This document shows, piece after piece, positions 26,517 to 34,939 of a stretch of DNA of 40,472 nt. Under the pieces are notes generated by a model, which saw only the letters and a list, made by a program, of their open reading frames with translations, was not told where the DNA came from and ran no database searches. The first letter of the stretch is position 1. Every line of letters begins with the position of its first letter. This DNA comes from Phycisphaerales bacterium (GTDB taxonomy: Bacteria; Planctomycetota; Phycisphaerae; Sedimentisphaerales; Anaerobacaceae). The DNA is taken from contig CP070678.1 in NCBI GenBank assembly GCA_020352515.1, positions 3,609,014 to 3,649,485 of the forward strand, in the 5' to 3' direction. The position numbers and the translations under genes are program-made.

Positions 26517-28274
26517 ATGCAAGTATGTTCTTCGATATGTACGTTGACGCCCGGCGTTGGCCAGGGGAGAGTCGCTTCGCACGGACTATCGGCATCCGGT
26601 CAAAGCCGGTCCGTTAGGATTTCCACACGCAGACCCGAGGACAAAGCTAATCCCGGAGCCCAAAGGGCCGATAATCCGCCCGATTGTGTTAAAGAGAGAC
26701 CCGCCGATGGCCGTCGGGCAAACTTCGGCGCGGCCTTAGAGAGGGAAGTTCTGCCCACAAAACGTGTCAAAAGCCTTGGCAGGGGAAGGTCCGAACCTGA
26801 GAGCTTGACCGCGGTTGCCTCCACGGTCAAGCCGGTATCGCCGTTGGTAGGCAAGGGCGGACCTGCGAACTCTGGAGCGGCGGTGGTTGAGTCGGTTGGA
26901 ACGCAAATCGACGAGCGACGCGGGCGGGAGTCACTCGCAAGGCTCTCGGGCCAATCAGTACGGGCTCGCGCCGCTTCTCGGGTCCTTCAGCACTCTCGAC
27001 CAATATCTCGCCTCTCCGGACTGAACGGCCAGGGAGAACCCGTTTCGCAGGCGTCCGTCCGGGTCGCCGGAAGAACATACGGGCCTGACCCCGCTAATCC
27101 GCTGCCGCACAAGAGACTTGCCCTCTCAGCGGCCAACCAAGAGACAGTACAGGCCGAAAAATCCCACACTAACCCGCCTGGCCCGGCAATTAGCCCCGAC
27201 TCTCCTCGATTGCGGCAAGCCGCGTTGATCCCAAATCAGCACAGCCCCGGTGGGACGCCCGCCAACCAGCACGGCCTCTCGAGCACGCGAAACCCCAAGA
27301 ATGTGACGTCGGGTAACGCCGCCGGTACCGAAAAGCCGTCATCGCAGGGTGGAAAACCGGCTATCGCGGATCAAGCCGGGCCTGTCCGTGCGCCGGGTAC
27401 ATTGGATGCCGCAACCCCCGTCCCGGAAGGCGAATTCCCACAGCGGGAGCCGCGGTCGACCGAGATTGCCGCGCGCAGCTTGGCGGCTGAGGTTGCAAGA
27501 ACAAATGGTCAAGCAACCAGCGCCCCCTCGCCGGGTAACGCACGGGCGGCAACCTTGAACGCAGAGGCCGGCAGGCCGAGGGTGGCGGGGGAACGCAAAC
27601 AGTCTATTCTACAGGACCCACAGGCGGCCGGGACGCGGGTCAATGCCGAACAACAACCGCCTCGCAATGGACAGCCCTCTGCGCATAGTGCCGACGTGAA
27701 TCCACCCCAGGCGGTCTTCCACGAGAATAGTCAACAGCCTGCCGTTGTCGGACCGCAGCCTGAGCCTGCGTACGCTACGAAGGCCCCCGCCGGTGCGCCC
27801 CCAGGTAATACCGCCACTCTCAGCGAGCAGATTCAGGAATCTGTCGCCACTGCCCTGCGACAGGCCGATCGCCGGATCACTGTCCGCCTGAATCCGCCGG
27901 AGCTCGGAAAAGTGTTTATTAGGTTTCACAGGGACAAGGAGCAGATTACCGGTCTCCTGGAAGTCACGAGGGCTCAGACCAGAACGGAGATACAGCAGGC
28001 ATTGCCTCAGATACTCCGGACTCTCGAGGACTCGGGTGTTCAGATAAAGCGGATTGAAGTCTCCCTGGAAAGCGAGCAGCAGCAGTCCTCATCCGGGGAC
28101 CGCACAGCGGCCGAGCAACACGGGGCTCCATACGAACAGGGAACCCCGACCAATTCATACGACTGGGAACCTGACGGTTTTCCGGGCGACCGGCCCTCTG
28201 GTAAATTGAACACCGGGTTTACCGGACTTGGCCAGCCTGTCCTCACGGACGAATCGGTCAACGTGCTCGTATAG
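26517..28274 (+). CDS. fliK: Flagellar hook-length control protein FliK
   Basis: FliK measures hook length and triggers the FlhB specificity switch. Residues 1 to ~430 are long, Pro/Ala/Gly/Gln-rich and apparently disordered, as expected for the ruler part. Residues ~435-525 form the conserved Flg_hook domain with ITVRLNPPELGKVFIRFHRD and a following helix (IQQALPQILRTLEDSGVQIK). A polar tail follows. At 585 residues it is within the wide range of the family. The start is uncertain: ATG 26517 lies two bases after the predicted sigma54 start point and lacks a Shine-Dalgarno; an in-frame TTG occurs at 26544. No flgD or flgE follows; an opposite-strand glycosyltransferase gene lies downstream. 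Confidence 0.85.
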   Translation: MQVCSSICTLTPGVGQGRVASHGLSASGQSRSVRISTRRPEDKANPGAQRADNPPDCVKERPADGRRANFGAALEREVLPTKRVKSLGRGRSEPESLTAVASTVKPVSPLVGKGGPANSGAAVVESVGTQIDERRGRESLARLSGQSVRARAASRVLQHSRPISRLSGLNGQGEPVSQASVRVAGRTYGPDPANPLPHKRLALSAANQETVQAEKSHTNPPGPAISPDSPRLRQAALIPNQHSPGGTPANQHGLSSTRNPKNVTSGNAAGTEKPSSQGGKPAIADQAGPVRAPGTLDAATPVPEGEFPQREPRSTEIAARSLAAEVARTNGQATSAPSPGNARAATLNAEAGRPRVAGERKQSILQDPQAAGTRVNAEQQPPRNGQPSAHSADVNPPQAVFHENSQQPAVVGPQPEPAYATKAPAGAPPGNTATLSEQIQESVATALRQADRRITVRLNPPELGKVFIRFHRDKEQITGLLEVTRAQTRTEIQQALPQILRTLEDSGVQIKRIEVSLESEQQQSSSGDRTAAEQHGAPYEQGTPTNSYDWEPDGFPGDRPSGKLNTGFTGLGQPVLTDESVNVLV

Positions 28275-28314
28275 TGTCGGCGCAACCTGTGCCCCTGCGG
28301 TTCTCTCGGACTGC

Positions 28315-28336
28315 TGGCCCGTCTTCTCCCGGGCCA
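28315..28336. terminator. Stem-loop between convergent fliK and glycosyltransferase genes
   Basis: TGGCCCG and CGGGCCA form a perfect 7-bp stem around an 8-nt loop, within the 63 nt between the two stop codons. It could act on both strands, but neither side has a clear T-run. Confidence 0.35.
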
Positions 28337-28337
28337 A

Positions 28338-29354
28338 TCACAAATCGACCTTTCTGCCGTGCCATTTGTGACGCGCGGTTTCAATGGATCTCAGGAAAGC
28401 TTCCCTGAAGCCGCCCTTGGAAAAACGCTCGCTCACGGTCTTGCGTGCCTGGCGGCCCATCGCCACCGCTAAATCTCGGTCTTTCAGCAGTCTCTCGGCG
28501 TATCGCCCCAGCTCGTCGGGCTCGTCGCTGAGAAAACCGCTGACCCCGTGCTCGACCGGAGAGCCCGGGTGCCGGTTGCCCACAACCGGCATCCCCGCCG
28601 CCATTGCCTCTAATGTTGCCATGTTGTATCCGTCTTCGAGCTTCGGGTCGGCGGTGTGGATGTAGAAACGGTGACTTTGCAGCATCCTCTTGAGGTCCTC
28701 CCAGTTCCGGGCGGCCGTAACCTGTGGCATGCCCGGGTTGTGACCGACAATCTGAATCGGCAGCCCGCCAAACGCTCTATCGTGAAGGTCCCATAATAGT
28801 ATTCTCTTGCGACTTTCAACAAAATTACAAATCCGAAGCCCGCATGCGTTCTCCCCGCTGTAAGGAAGATAATCCTCCGGATCAGCGAAGAACGGGACTA
28901 CATCCTCGGTGAAGCCCCAGGACCTGCCCTTAAGCTGCGAAACCGCCACGGCGTGGCCCCCGACCATATCCAGGTAATTATGAAGCAGCTCCTTCATCTG
29001 TGCCGGCTCAACGTCGGACTTCTCTTCGAGCATCCGGCCTTCGAGCGTAGAGTGAATAACAATAAGCCGTGGCTCACTGCGGTGCTTCACATCCAGTAAA
29101 TCGGCGATATTATGCCCGATAATGCAGTAGTAGCGCTTACGGGATTCCAGCGCTTCGGATAAGCTCACAAATTGGCAGCCGGTCGGTACGGGTCGTATCT
29201 GTTCGTCCCAGGCTTGTTTATATCGGCCTTTGAGTCCCGTGATGACATCGAGGCCGTACCCCAGCACCCCAAGCTGGTACACCCACGCTTCGTGGCAGTT
29301 GAATACCATCAGGGTTCGCTCGACCGCTGGCTCTCCGGTTTCCTGCATTTCCAT
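28338..29354 (-). CDS. Family 4 glycosyltransferase
   Basis: The 338-residue product has a GT-B layout. The C-terminal half contains the nucleotide-sugar signature EDGYNMATLEAMAAGMPVVG (~243-262), where the first acid of the E-x7-E motif is Asp, and a following helix typical of GT4 (GRQARKTVSERFS). The N-terminal half is shorter and divergent. There is no signal peptide or membrane helix. The gene lies on the minus strand between fliK and flagellin, so filament modification is a reasonable guess from position alone. No promoter was recognised in the region shared with flagellin. Confidence 0.8.
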   Translation of the reverse strand: MEMQETGEPAVERTLMVFNCHEAWVYQLGVLGYGLDVITGLKGRYKQAWDEQIRPVPTGCQFVSLSEALESRKRYYCIIGHNIADLLDVKHRSEPRLIVIHSTLEGRMLEEKSDVEPAQMKELLHNYLDMVGGHAVAVSQLKGRSWGFTEDVVPFFADPEDYLPYSGENACGLRICNFVESRKRILLWDLHDRAFGGLPIQIVGHNPGMPQVTAARNWEDLKRMLQSHRFYIHTADPKLEDGYNMATLEAMAAGMPVVGNRHPGSPVEHGVSGFLSDEPDELGRYAERLLKDRDLAVAMGRQARKTVSERFSKGGFREAFLRSIETARHKWHGRKVDL

Positions 29355-29602
29355 GGCCGGAATATACGCACATTAAGAGGCATCGGCAAGCATTATTCCT
29401 CCATATCTCGCCTTCCCGGTGCAGCCGCCCCGCTTGGCGCCGCCCACCGCAGATCCGGGCCGGGGTCCGGTTCTTGCCGCCCGATTTCGCAAATTTTTCA
29501 TTTTCTTTCGCCCTCGCTGCCTCTGCGCCCCCTTATCAGTATCCGCAGCCAAAACATTACAGGTCCGGCAATTCCGCCACTATTTCGGCCAAAAAAAATC
29601 CC

Positions 29603-29629
29603 TTAAGTTTTCCATTTCTTGACCGAGAA
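29603..29629 (+). promoter_or_regulatory. Sigma28-type promoter for flagellin
   Basis: TTAAGTTT, exactly 11 nt, then ACCGAGAA; against the FliA consensus this is 7/8 and 6/8. The leader to the flagellin ATG would be about 100 nt. A weaker second candidate (TAAA at 29681, GCCGGGAA at 29699, spacing one base short) lies closer to the gene. The rest of the 382-nt region 29355-29736 shows no gene. Confidence 0.6.
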
Positions 29630-29736
29630 TGGCCATTGGAGACGTGTTTTAAGGGCGGCTGCTTGATGCCGCGCTCGATTTAAACTGGGCTTGACAGGGC
29701 CGGGAAATGTTTTGTCATTTTTAAGGAGCGAAAGAC

Positions 29737-30555
29737 ATGTTAGCAATCAAGAACAATCTTATGGCGGTAAACGCCGCTCGACAGCTGGGGCGAACGTACG
29801 AAATGCTGGCAAGATCCGTCGAAAGACTTTCTTCCGGCCTTCGGATCAACGGCGCCAAGGACGATGCGGCAGGCTTGGCCGTTCGCGAGCTAATGCGGGC
29901 GGATATTGCAGTCATGCAGCAGGGCACACGAAACGCCCGCGACGGGATCAGCATGCTCCAGACAATGGAAGGTGCGCTGGCCACAGTGGATGACATCCTT
30001 GTGCGTATGCAGGCTCTCGCCGAGCAGGCCTCTACCGGCTCGTATTCTTCCGCGCAGCGATACATCATGCACCAGGAGTTCGACGAGCTGCGCTTGGAAA
30101 TCGACCGTATCGCATCATCCACCAAGTTCAACGGCATCAGCATGCTCGACAATAGCACCACCGTGTCGATCCAGTTCGGCGAGCTGACCAACGACAAGAT
30201 CGACGTTGCCGGCAGCATAATGACCAGCGCCGCGGCCGGCCTGAACGTTACGGGTCTGGCAATAGACACGGTTGGGGGCGCCCAGTCGGCAATCGCAAAG
30301 CTCGATACCGCCATCGGCATCAAGGACGAGGCCCGCGCAAAGTTCGGTTATAAGATGAACCGCCTCGAAAGCGCCGTGAATGTTCTCAGCGTCACGTCCG
30401 AAAACCTCATGGCTTCCGAGTCGCGTGTTTCTGATGTCGACGTAGCCACCGAAATGGCGGCGCTGACCAGAAACCAGGTTCTGTCACAAGCAGGTATCGC
30501 CATGCTCGCACAGGCAAACACGATGCCTCAGATGGCGCTGCAGTTGCTCGCATAA
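29737..30555 (+). CDS. fliC: Flagellin
   Basis: This is the filament subunit. At 272 residues it consists essentially of the conserved D0/D1 helices, with only a short middle (~140-185) and no D2/D3 outer domains. The N-terminus has the signature SVERLSSGLRINGAKDDAAG (~28-47), and the C-terminus the D0 end LSQAGIAMLAQANTMPQMAL. The middle contains several Ser/Thr residues (for example DNSTTVS and SIMTSAAAGL), possible sites of O-glycosylation given the glycosyltransferases nearby. AAGGAG lies 10 nt before the ATG. Likely sigma28-controlled. fliS follows after a strong hairpin. Confidence 0.96.
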   Translation: MLAIKNNLMAVNAARQLGRTYEMLARSVERLSSGLRINGAKDDAAGLAVRELMRADIAVMQQGTRNARDGISMLQTMEGALATVDDILVRMQALAEQASTGSYSSAQRYIMHQEFDELRLEIDRIASSTKFNGISMLDNSTTVSIQFGELTNDKIDVAGSIMTSAAAGLNVTGLAIDTVGGAQSAIAKLDTAIGIKDEARAKFGYKMNRLESAVNVLSVTSENLMASESRVSDVDVATEMAALTRNQVLSQAGIAMLAQANTMPQMALQLLA

Positions 30556-30592
30556 GAGCAGAACGGCGAAAATCCATACGAGATCAGCATTA

Positions 30593-30628
30593 GGGGGGAT
30601 GGTGCACCGAAAGGATCACCATCTCCCC
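30593..30628 (+). terminator. Strong hairpin between flagellin and fliS
   Basis: Two 12-nt arms, GGGGGGATGGTG and CACCATCTCCCC, pair fully with a single G-T wobble around a 12-nt loop, starting 38 nt after the flagellin stop codon. No T-run follows, so it may be a partial terminator or an mRNA 3'-end stabiliser that lets flagellin exceed FliS. Confidence 0.6.
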
Positions 30629-30731
30629 ATGATTTAGAACCTGATAACAAGGCTTCGAACCTCGTCTGCCCCACTGTCTGGGAAGTCGCGTTCGGGCCTT
30701 GGACATGCCAGACGCAGGCCGGAGCAATATT

Positions 30732-31091
30732 ATGAATGGAGTCTCAACATACAAGGACACATCGGTCACCACACAGAGCAGTGGGCGCCTTGTAGTCATC
30801 CTCTACGACGGGGCAATCAAATTCCTCAGACTGGCAATCAAGGAATTGGAAGCGAAAAACTACGAGGCAAAAGGCCGGTACATAAACAAGGCCCTCGACA
30901 TAATCAACGAGCTCAACATGGTGCTCGATATGGAAGGCGGCGGTGAGGTGGCCGCCAATCTACGCAAGCTATACACGTTTATGACCGGGCACCTCAACGA
31001 GGCCAACACAAAGTGCGACCCCCGGATGGTTCAGGAGGTAATCACATTGCTGGAAGAGCTTAACAAGGGCTGGAAAGCGATAACAGGCTAA
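30732..31091 (+). CDS. fliS: Flagellin export chaperone FliS
   Basis: FliS binds the C-terminal D0 helices of flagellin in the cytoplasm and prevents early polymerisation. The 119-residue four-helix protein has the family N-terminus (MNGVSTYKDTSVTTQSSGRL) and the conserved VVILYDGAIKFLRLAI helix (~22-37). The start at 30732 is chosen over an in-frame ATG at 30699 because GGAG lies 7 nt upstream and because homologues begin here. It sits 176 nt after flagellin. The 280-nt region after it, up to 31371, contains no gene I can support. Confidence 0.94.
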   Translation: MNGVSTYKDTSVTTQSSGRLVVILYDGAIKFLRLAIKELEAKNYEAKGRYINKALDIINELNMVLDMEGGGEVAANLRKLYTFMTGHLNEANTKCDPRMVQEVITLLEELNKGWKAITG

Positions 31092-31371
31092 TTGCTCAAA
31101 GAATCCCGACTGCAGTAATAAGGCCGGCAGACAGGTATATCCCGCTTGTCCCGGCTTGCCCCCCTACCAAAAGAACCTCTTTTTTGCCCCCAGGACACGC
31201 GCCTGCGTGAACGCCGGCAGACTACCACACTTCGAAAATATAGCCTCGAACCGCTGCTTTTGCCGATACTATACGGTGAAAGACCGATATCACAGCGATT
31301 TCGCAAAGAACAAGCAACAAATCGGTCCGATACCGGGGTTTCGGAAATAGGGTAGGTTCTGAGAGGTCCGC

Positions 31372-33156
31372 GTGAGTGAGAGCCGCAACTTGGAAGTCCG
31401 GGAGGCTGTTTCTGTAGGCCTGAGCAGTGCGAAGGACAGGCTCTGTCAAGTCCTGAGCGCCGCAAGAGTCGCCTTGCAGTCCGGGCGACTTCAGCAGGCC
31501 GCCGACCTCCTCGATGATCGGACTGTCGCGATAATCTCGGATACACTCCCACCGGACCCCGCTCAAAAGAGCCTCCTGTTCGAGCTTGCAGAGATACTGT
31601 GGAAGACCGGAAAGGAGGCTCAAGCCGAGAAGTGCTATGAAAAGATACTCGCCCTCGGACCGGACGCTGCGGCGTACAACAAGCTCGGCAGCCTTTACCA
31701 GTACATGGGCCGAATACACGAGGCTTTGCAGTGCCAGAGACAGGCCGTCGAGGCCGAACCTGATAGGCCCGAACTCTGGGCCAATCTCGCAAGAGTACTT
31801 ATGGAAACGGGCGATTTGCAGGAGGGAATCGACCTGCTCCGAAAGGCCCTCAAGGCAATGCCCGGCAACGCCCAGGCCCACTCCAACCTGCTCTTTCGCC
31901 TTCACCAACTGCAAAATCTTGACCCTCAGAAACTTTTTGCAGAGCACAGGCAGTGGGGCCGCATTCATGCTCCGCCGGCCATGGCGGCACCGTCACATGA
32001 TAATGTCTACGATGTTGACCGAAAACTGAGGGTCGGCTACATCTCCCCGGACTTTCGCAGGCACTCGGTGGCATATTTCTTCGAATCCCTGCTCGACGGT
32101 CACAACCGAAGGGCCGTCGAACTGTACGGCTACGGCAGCGTGGAGTTCCCTGACCAGGTCACCGAGCGCCTCAAGGAAAAGTTCGATTTCTACCGAGATA
32201 TTCGCAATGTGGACGACGACGCGGCCGCCGCCTTGATTCGACAGGACAGCATAGACATACTCGTGGACCTCTCAGGACACGTCGGAGACAATCGCCTGCT
32301 CGTCCTGGCGCGAAAGCCCGCCCCGATTCAGGTCACGTACCTCGGCTACCCCGATACAACCGGCATGCAGGCCATCGACTACCGCCTGACGGATATGCTC
32401 GCCGACCGCCCCGAAGCACAGAAACTCCACACCGAGGAGCTGGTCTTCCTGCCGGAGGGATTCCTCTGCTACAGGCCGCCGGATTTCGCCCCGCCCGTCG
32501 CGCCGCTGCCCGCCGGTGAAAAGGGCTACATTACCTTTGGCACGTTCAACAACAATTGCAAGATAAACCCGGTCATAGGCAAAATATGGGCCGAAGTGCT
32601 TGGCTCAGTCCCCGGGTCCCGTCTGTTGTTGAAGCTCAAGGGAGGCGATGCCCTGCAGTTGAGAGACCGGTATATACGTCGCTTTGAGCGGTGGGGCGTC
32701 GATCCCGCGAGGGTCGGTCTCTGTGGGTGGAAATCTCCCGATCAGCATCTGCAACTGTACGGCCAGATCGACATCGCCCTCGATACCTATCCGTACAACG
32801 GCACCACAACCACCTGTGAGGCGCTCTGGATGGGCGTGCCGGTAATTACTCTCATCGGGCAATGCCACGCCTCCAGGGTGGGGCTCAGTATTCTGAACCG
32901 CGTCGGCCTGGAGTTCTTTGCGGCCTCGACGCCCGGAGAGTATGTTGCCAAGGCGGTCTCGCTTGCGACCAGCCGGGCGGCCCTCGGGCGAATTAGAGAC
33001 TCGATGAGGGCCAGAATAGCCGCCTCAGGGCTTTGTTACGCCAAGGGGTTCGCTCGTCACGTGGAAGCCGCTTATCGACAGATGTGGCGCCGATGGTGTC
33101 GGGGTCGGCGCCCGCCTCGCACCGGTGGGCCCTGTGGGAAGGAGAGCGGACTGTGA
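31372..33156 (+). CDS. TPR/O-GlcNAc transferase-like protein (GT41)
   Basis: The 594-residue protein joins an N-terminal tetratricopeptide region (~60-185, e.g. AAYNKLGSLYQYMGRIHEAL) to a GT41 catalytic domain of the OGT/SPINDLY type (~218-580). Family landmarks are LRVGYISPDFRRHSV (219-233), APIQVTYLGYPDTTG (317-331), TFNNNCKINP (391-400) with Lys397 at the place of the UDP-binding lysine of human OGT, and NGTTTTCEALWMGVPVITL, followed by a C-terminal helical end. Such enzymes add O-linked sugars to Ser/Thr of proteins. The GTG start has GAGAGG 5 nt upstream. Its stop codon overlaps the next start (GTGA). Located after flagellin and fliS, it is the best candidate in the window for direct flagellin O-glycosylation; the target is inferred. 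Confidence 0.88.
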   Translation: MSESRNLEVREAVSVGLSSAKDRLCQVLSAARVALQSGRLQQAADLLDDRTVAIISDTLPPDPAQKSLLFELAEILWKTGKEAQAEKCYEKILALGPDAAAYNKLGSLYQYMGRIHEALQCQRQAVEAEPDRPELWANLARVLMETGDLQEGIDLLRKALKAMPGNAQAHSNLLFRLHQLQNLDPQKLFAEHRQWGRIHAPPAMAAPSHDNVYDVDRKLRVGYISPDFRRHSVAYFFESLLDGHNRRAVELYGYGSVEFPDQVTERLKEKFDFYRDIRNVDDDAAAALIRQDSIDILVDLSGHVGDNRLLVLARKPAPIQVTYLGYPDTTGMQAIDYRLTDMLADRPEAQKLHTEELVFLPEGFLCYRPPDFAPPVAPLPAGEKGYITFGTFNNNCKINPVIGKIWAEVLGSVPGSRLLLKLKGGDALQLRDRYIRRFERWGVDPARVGLCGWKSPDQHLQLYGQIDIALDTYPYNGTTTTCEALWMGVPVITLIGQCHASRVGLSILNRVGLEFFAASTPGEYVAKAVSLATSRAALGRIRDSMRARIAASGLCYAKGFARHVEAAYRQMWRRWCRGRRPPRTGGPCGKESGL

Positions 33157-34136
33157 AACGGTTTGCGTTGATTGGAGCCGCGGGATACGTTGCCAAACGC
33201 CACATGCGGGCAATAGAGCAGACGAACAACACGCTTGTCGCCGCTCTGGACAAGAGCGATTCGGTCGGTGTCATCGATTCCTATTTCCCGGAGGCCGATT
33301 TCTTCACCGAATTTGAGCGATTCGACCGTCACATCGAGAAGCTCAAGCGCCAAGACGGACGCAGGATTGACTATGTCTCTATCTGCTCGCCTAACTACCT
33401 TCACGACGCCCACATTCGTTTCGCCCTGAGGGTGGGCGCGGACGCCGTCTGCGAGAAGCCGCTGGTCTTGAATCCGTGGAACGTCGATGCCCTGGCCTCG
33501 ATGGAGTCAGAGAGCGGCCGAAAAGTATATAACATACTCCAGTTGCGTCTTCATCCGGCAATTATCGCGCTCAAGCAAGACGTCGAATCCTCAAACCGGA
33601 CGAAAAAGTATGATATTGATTTGAGCTACATTACCGCTCGGGGCCGGTGGTACCGTTTCTCGTGGAAGGGTGACGTCTGCAAGTCCGGCGGCATCGCAAC
33701 GAACATCGGCATTCATTTCTTCGATACGCTAATTTGGATTTTTGGCCCCGTCCAGGATACCTGCGTTCATCTTTGCGAACCGACCCGGGCGGCCGGATTG
33801 ATGGAGCTGCAGAATGCCAGAGTCCGCTGGTTCCTCTCAATTGACCCGGCCGATCTGCCGGGCGGGCCCGCCGGCAAGCCGTCGAAGACTTTTCGCTCAA
33901 TCAGAATCGGGCCGGATGAGGTCGACTTCTCCGATGGATTTGACGATTTGCACACCTCCAGCTACGCCCACATACTGAGCGGCCGGGGCTTCGGACTCCA
34001 AGAGGCCCGGCCCGCTGTCGAGGCTGCATATTGCATCCGTCACGCAAAGCCCGTGGGACTCAGGGGCGATTATCATCCTTTTCTGCTTCGGTCGAGACGT
34101 GAGGCTTTTGCGGGTGCGATCGGGGCGCAGGCGTGA
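33153..34136 (+). CDS. wlbA: Gfo/Idh/MocA dehydrogenase, WlbA/WbpB-like
   Basis: The 327-residue protein has an N-terminal Rossmann fold beginning KRFALIGAAGYVAKRHMRAI, the CEKPLVLN motif (~103-110) typical of Gfo/Idh/MocA oxidoreductases, and the family C-domain (KSGGIATNIGIHFFDTLIWI). It most resembles WlbA/WbpB, which oxidises UDP-N-acetylglucosaminuronate at C3 using NAD in the route to 2,3-diacetamido-2,3-dideoxyuronic acids. The GTG at 33153 overlaps the stop codon of the OGT-like gene (GTGA), with GGAGAG upstream. The next gene encodes the matching acetyltransferase. The transaminase (WbpE-like) and the C6 dehydrogenase (WbpA-like) are not in the window. Confidence 0.85.
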   Translation: MKRFALIGAAGYVAKRHMRAIEQTNNTLVAALDKSDSVGVIDSYFPEADFFTEFERFDRHIEKLKRQDGRRIDYVSICSPNYLHDAHIRFALRVGADAVCEKPLVLNPWNVDALASMESESGRKVYNILQLRLHPAIIALKQDVESSNRTKKYDIDLSYITARGRWYRFSWKGDVCKSGGIATNIGIHFFDTLIWIFGPVQDTCVHLCEPTRAAGLMELQNARVRWFLSIDPADLPGGPAGKPSKTFRSIRIGPDEVDFSDGFDDLHTSSYAHILSGRGFGLQEARPAVEAAYCIRHAKPVGLRGDYHPFLLRSRREAFAGAIGAQA

Positions 34137-34173
34137 TTGAATGTGCCACAGTTTGTTGTGAAAAGAACTATAT

Positions 34174-34833
34174 ATGTCTGAAACCGACTATTTTGTTCAT
34201 GAATCCGCCTGTGTTGACCGGCCCTGTCGGATAGGCAGCGGTACGAAGATATGGCACTTCTCACATGTGATGAAAGATGCGGAGATAGGCTGCAATTGCA
34301 TACTCGGCCAGAACGTGCATGTTGCCGGCGGCGTGGTAATCGGCGATAACGTCAAAATCCAGAACAACGTCTCGCTTTACGCCGGCGTGATTGTCGAGGA
34401 TGACGTGTTCCTCGGCCCCTCCTGTGTTTTGACCAACATCAAAAACCCAAGGTCACAGGTAAACAGGCACGCTCTCTACGAAAAGACCGTTCTCCGTCGC
34501 GGCGCTACTGTCGGCGCAAATGCAACGATAATCTGCGGCGTCGAATTGGGCCGATACTGCTTCATTGCCGCCGGCGCCGTCGTCGGCCGGGATGTCCCCG
34601 ATTACGCGCTGATGGTCGGGGTGCCGGCAAGGCAGGACGGCTGGGTGAGCCGTCACGGCATTCGCCTGCCTCGGCCTGATTCGGATGGAATTATGGTCTG
34701 TCCGGAAAGCGGCTACGCATATAGGCTCATCGAGCCTGATCTGCTGCGCTGCCTTGACCTGGATGAGGACCGACCGCTCCCCCCTGACAAGGCCGTCGGA
34801 AGGGCCTTCTGTGCTGATCCTATCAGAAAGTAG
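34174..34833 (+). CDS. wlbB: Hexapeptide N-acetyltransferase, WlbB/WbpD-like
   Basis: The 219-residue protein is a left-handed beta-helix acyltransferase with imperfect hexapeptide repeats over ~15-150 (IGCNCILGQNVHVAGGVVIG, then VEDDVFLGPSCVLTN). The family's KNPRSQVNRH loop at ~90-99 and the C-terminal PARQDGWVSRHG and CPESGYAYRL motifs match WbpD/WlbB, which acetylates the 3-amino group of UDP-2-acetamido-3-amino-2,3-dideoxyglucuronate. It ends with ~18 residues more than I expect of relatives. It lies 37 nt after wlbA, probably in the same operon, though no clear Shine-Dalgarno precedes the ATG. Confidence 0.88.
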   Translation: MSETDYFVHESACVDRPCRIGSGTKIWHFSHVMKDAEIGCNCILGQNVHVAGGVVIGDNVKIQNNVSLYAGVIVEDDVFLGPSCVLTNIKNPRSQVNRHALYEKTVLRRGATVGANATIICGVELGRYCFIAAGAVVGRDVPDYALMVGVPARQDGWVSRHGIRLPRPDSDGIMVCPESGYAYRLIEPDLLRCLDLDEDRPLPPDKAVGRAFCADPIRK

Positions 34834-34939
34834 CCGACTCTCCAATTACCCTTGGAACGGAGAAAACGGGAGCCCAGGACCTTTGGCGCGTTCCGCGCTT
34901 GGCCGCATGCCGTTCTTGCTCCTATCCGTCGCGAACCCG

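Noticed and set aside
26124-26582. Minus-strand frame of 152 codons in the flgB/fliK gap
   Set aside because: It spans both sigma54 promoters, has no ribosome-binding site and no recognisable content.
29681-29706. Second sigma28-like site before flagellin (TAAA, 14 nt, GCCGGGAA)
   Set aside because: The spacing is one base short and the match is weaker than the site at 29603-29629.
30699-30731. Upstream in-frame start for fliS
   Set aside because: It adds 11 residues without family similarity; the ATG at 30732 has a well-placed GGAG.
31262-31269. GCCGATAC, a possible sigma28 -10 element before the OGT-like gene
   Set aside because: No TAAA-like -35 element is found at any acceptable distance upstream.
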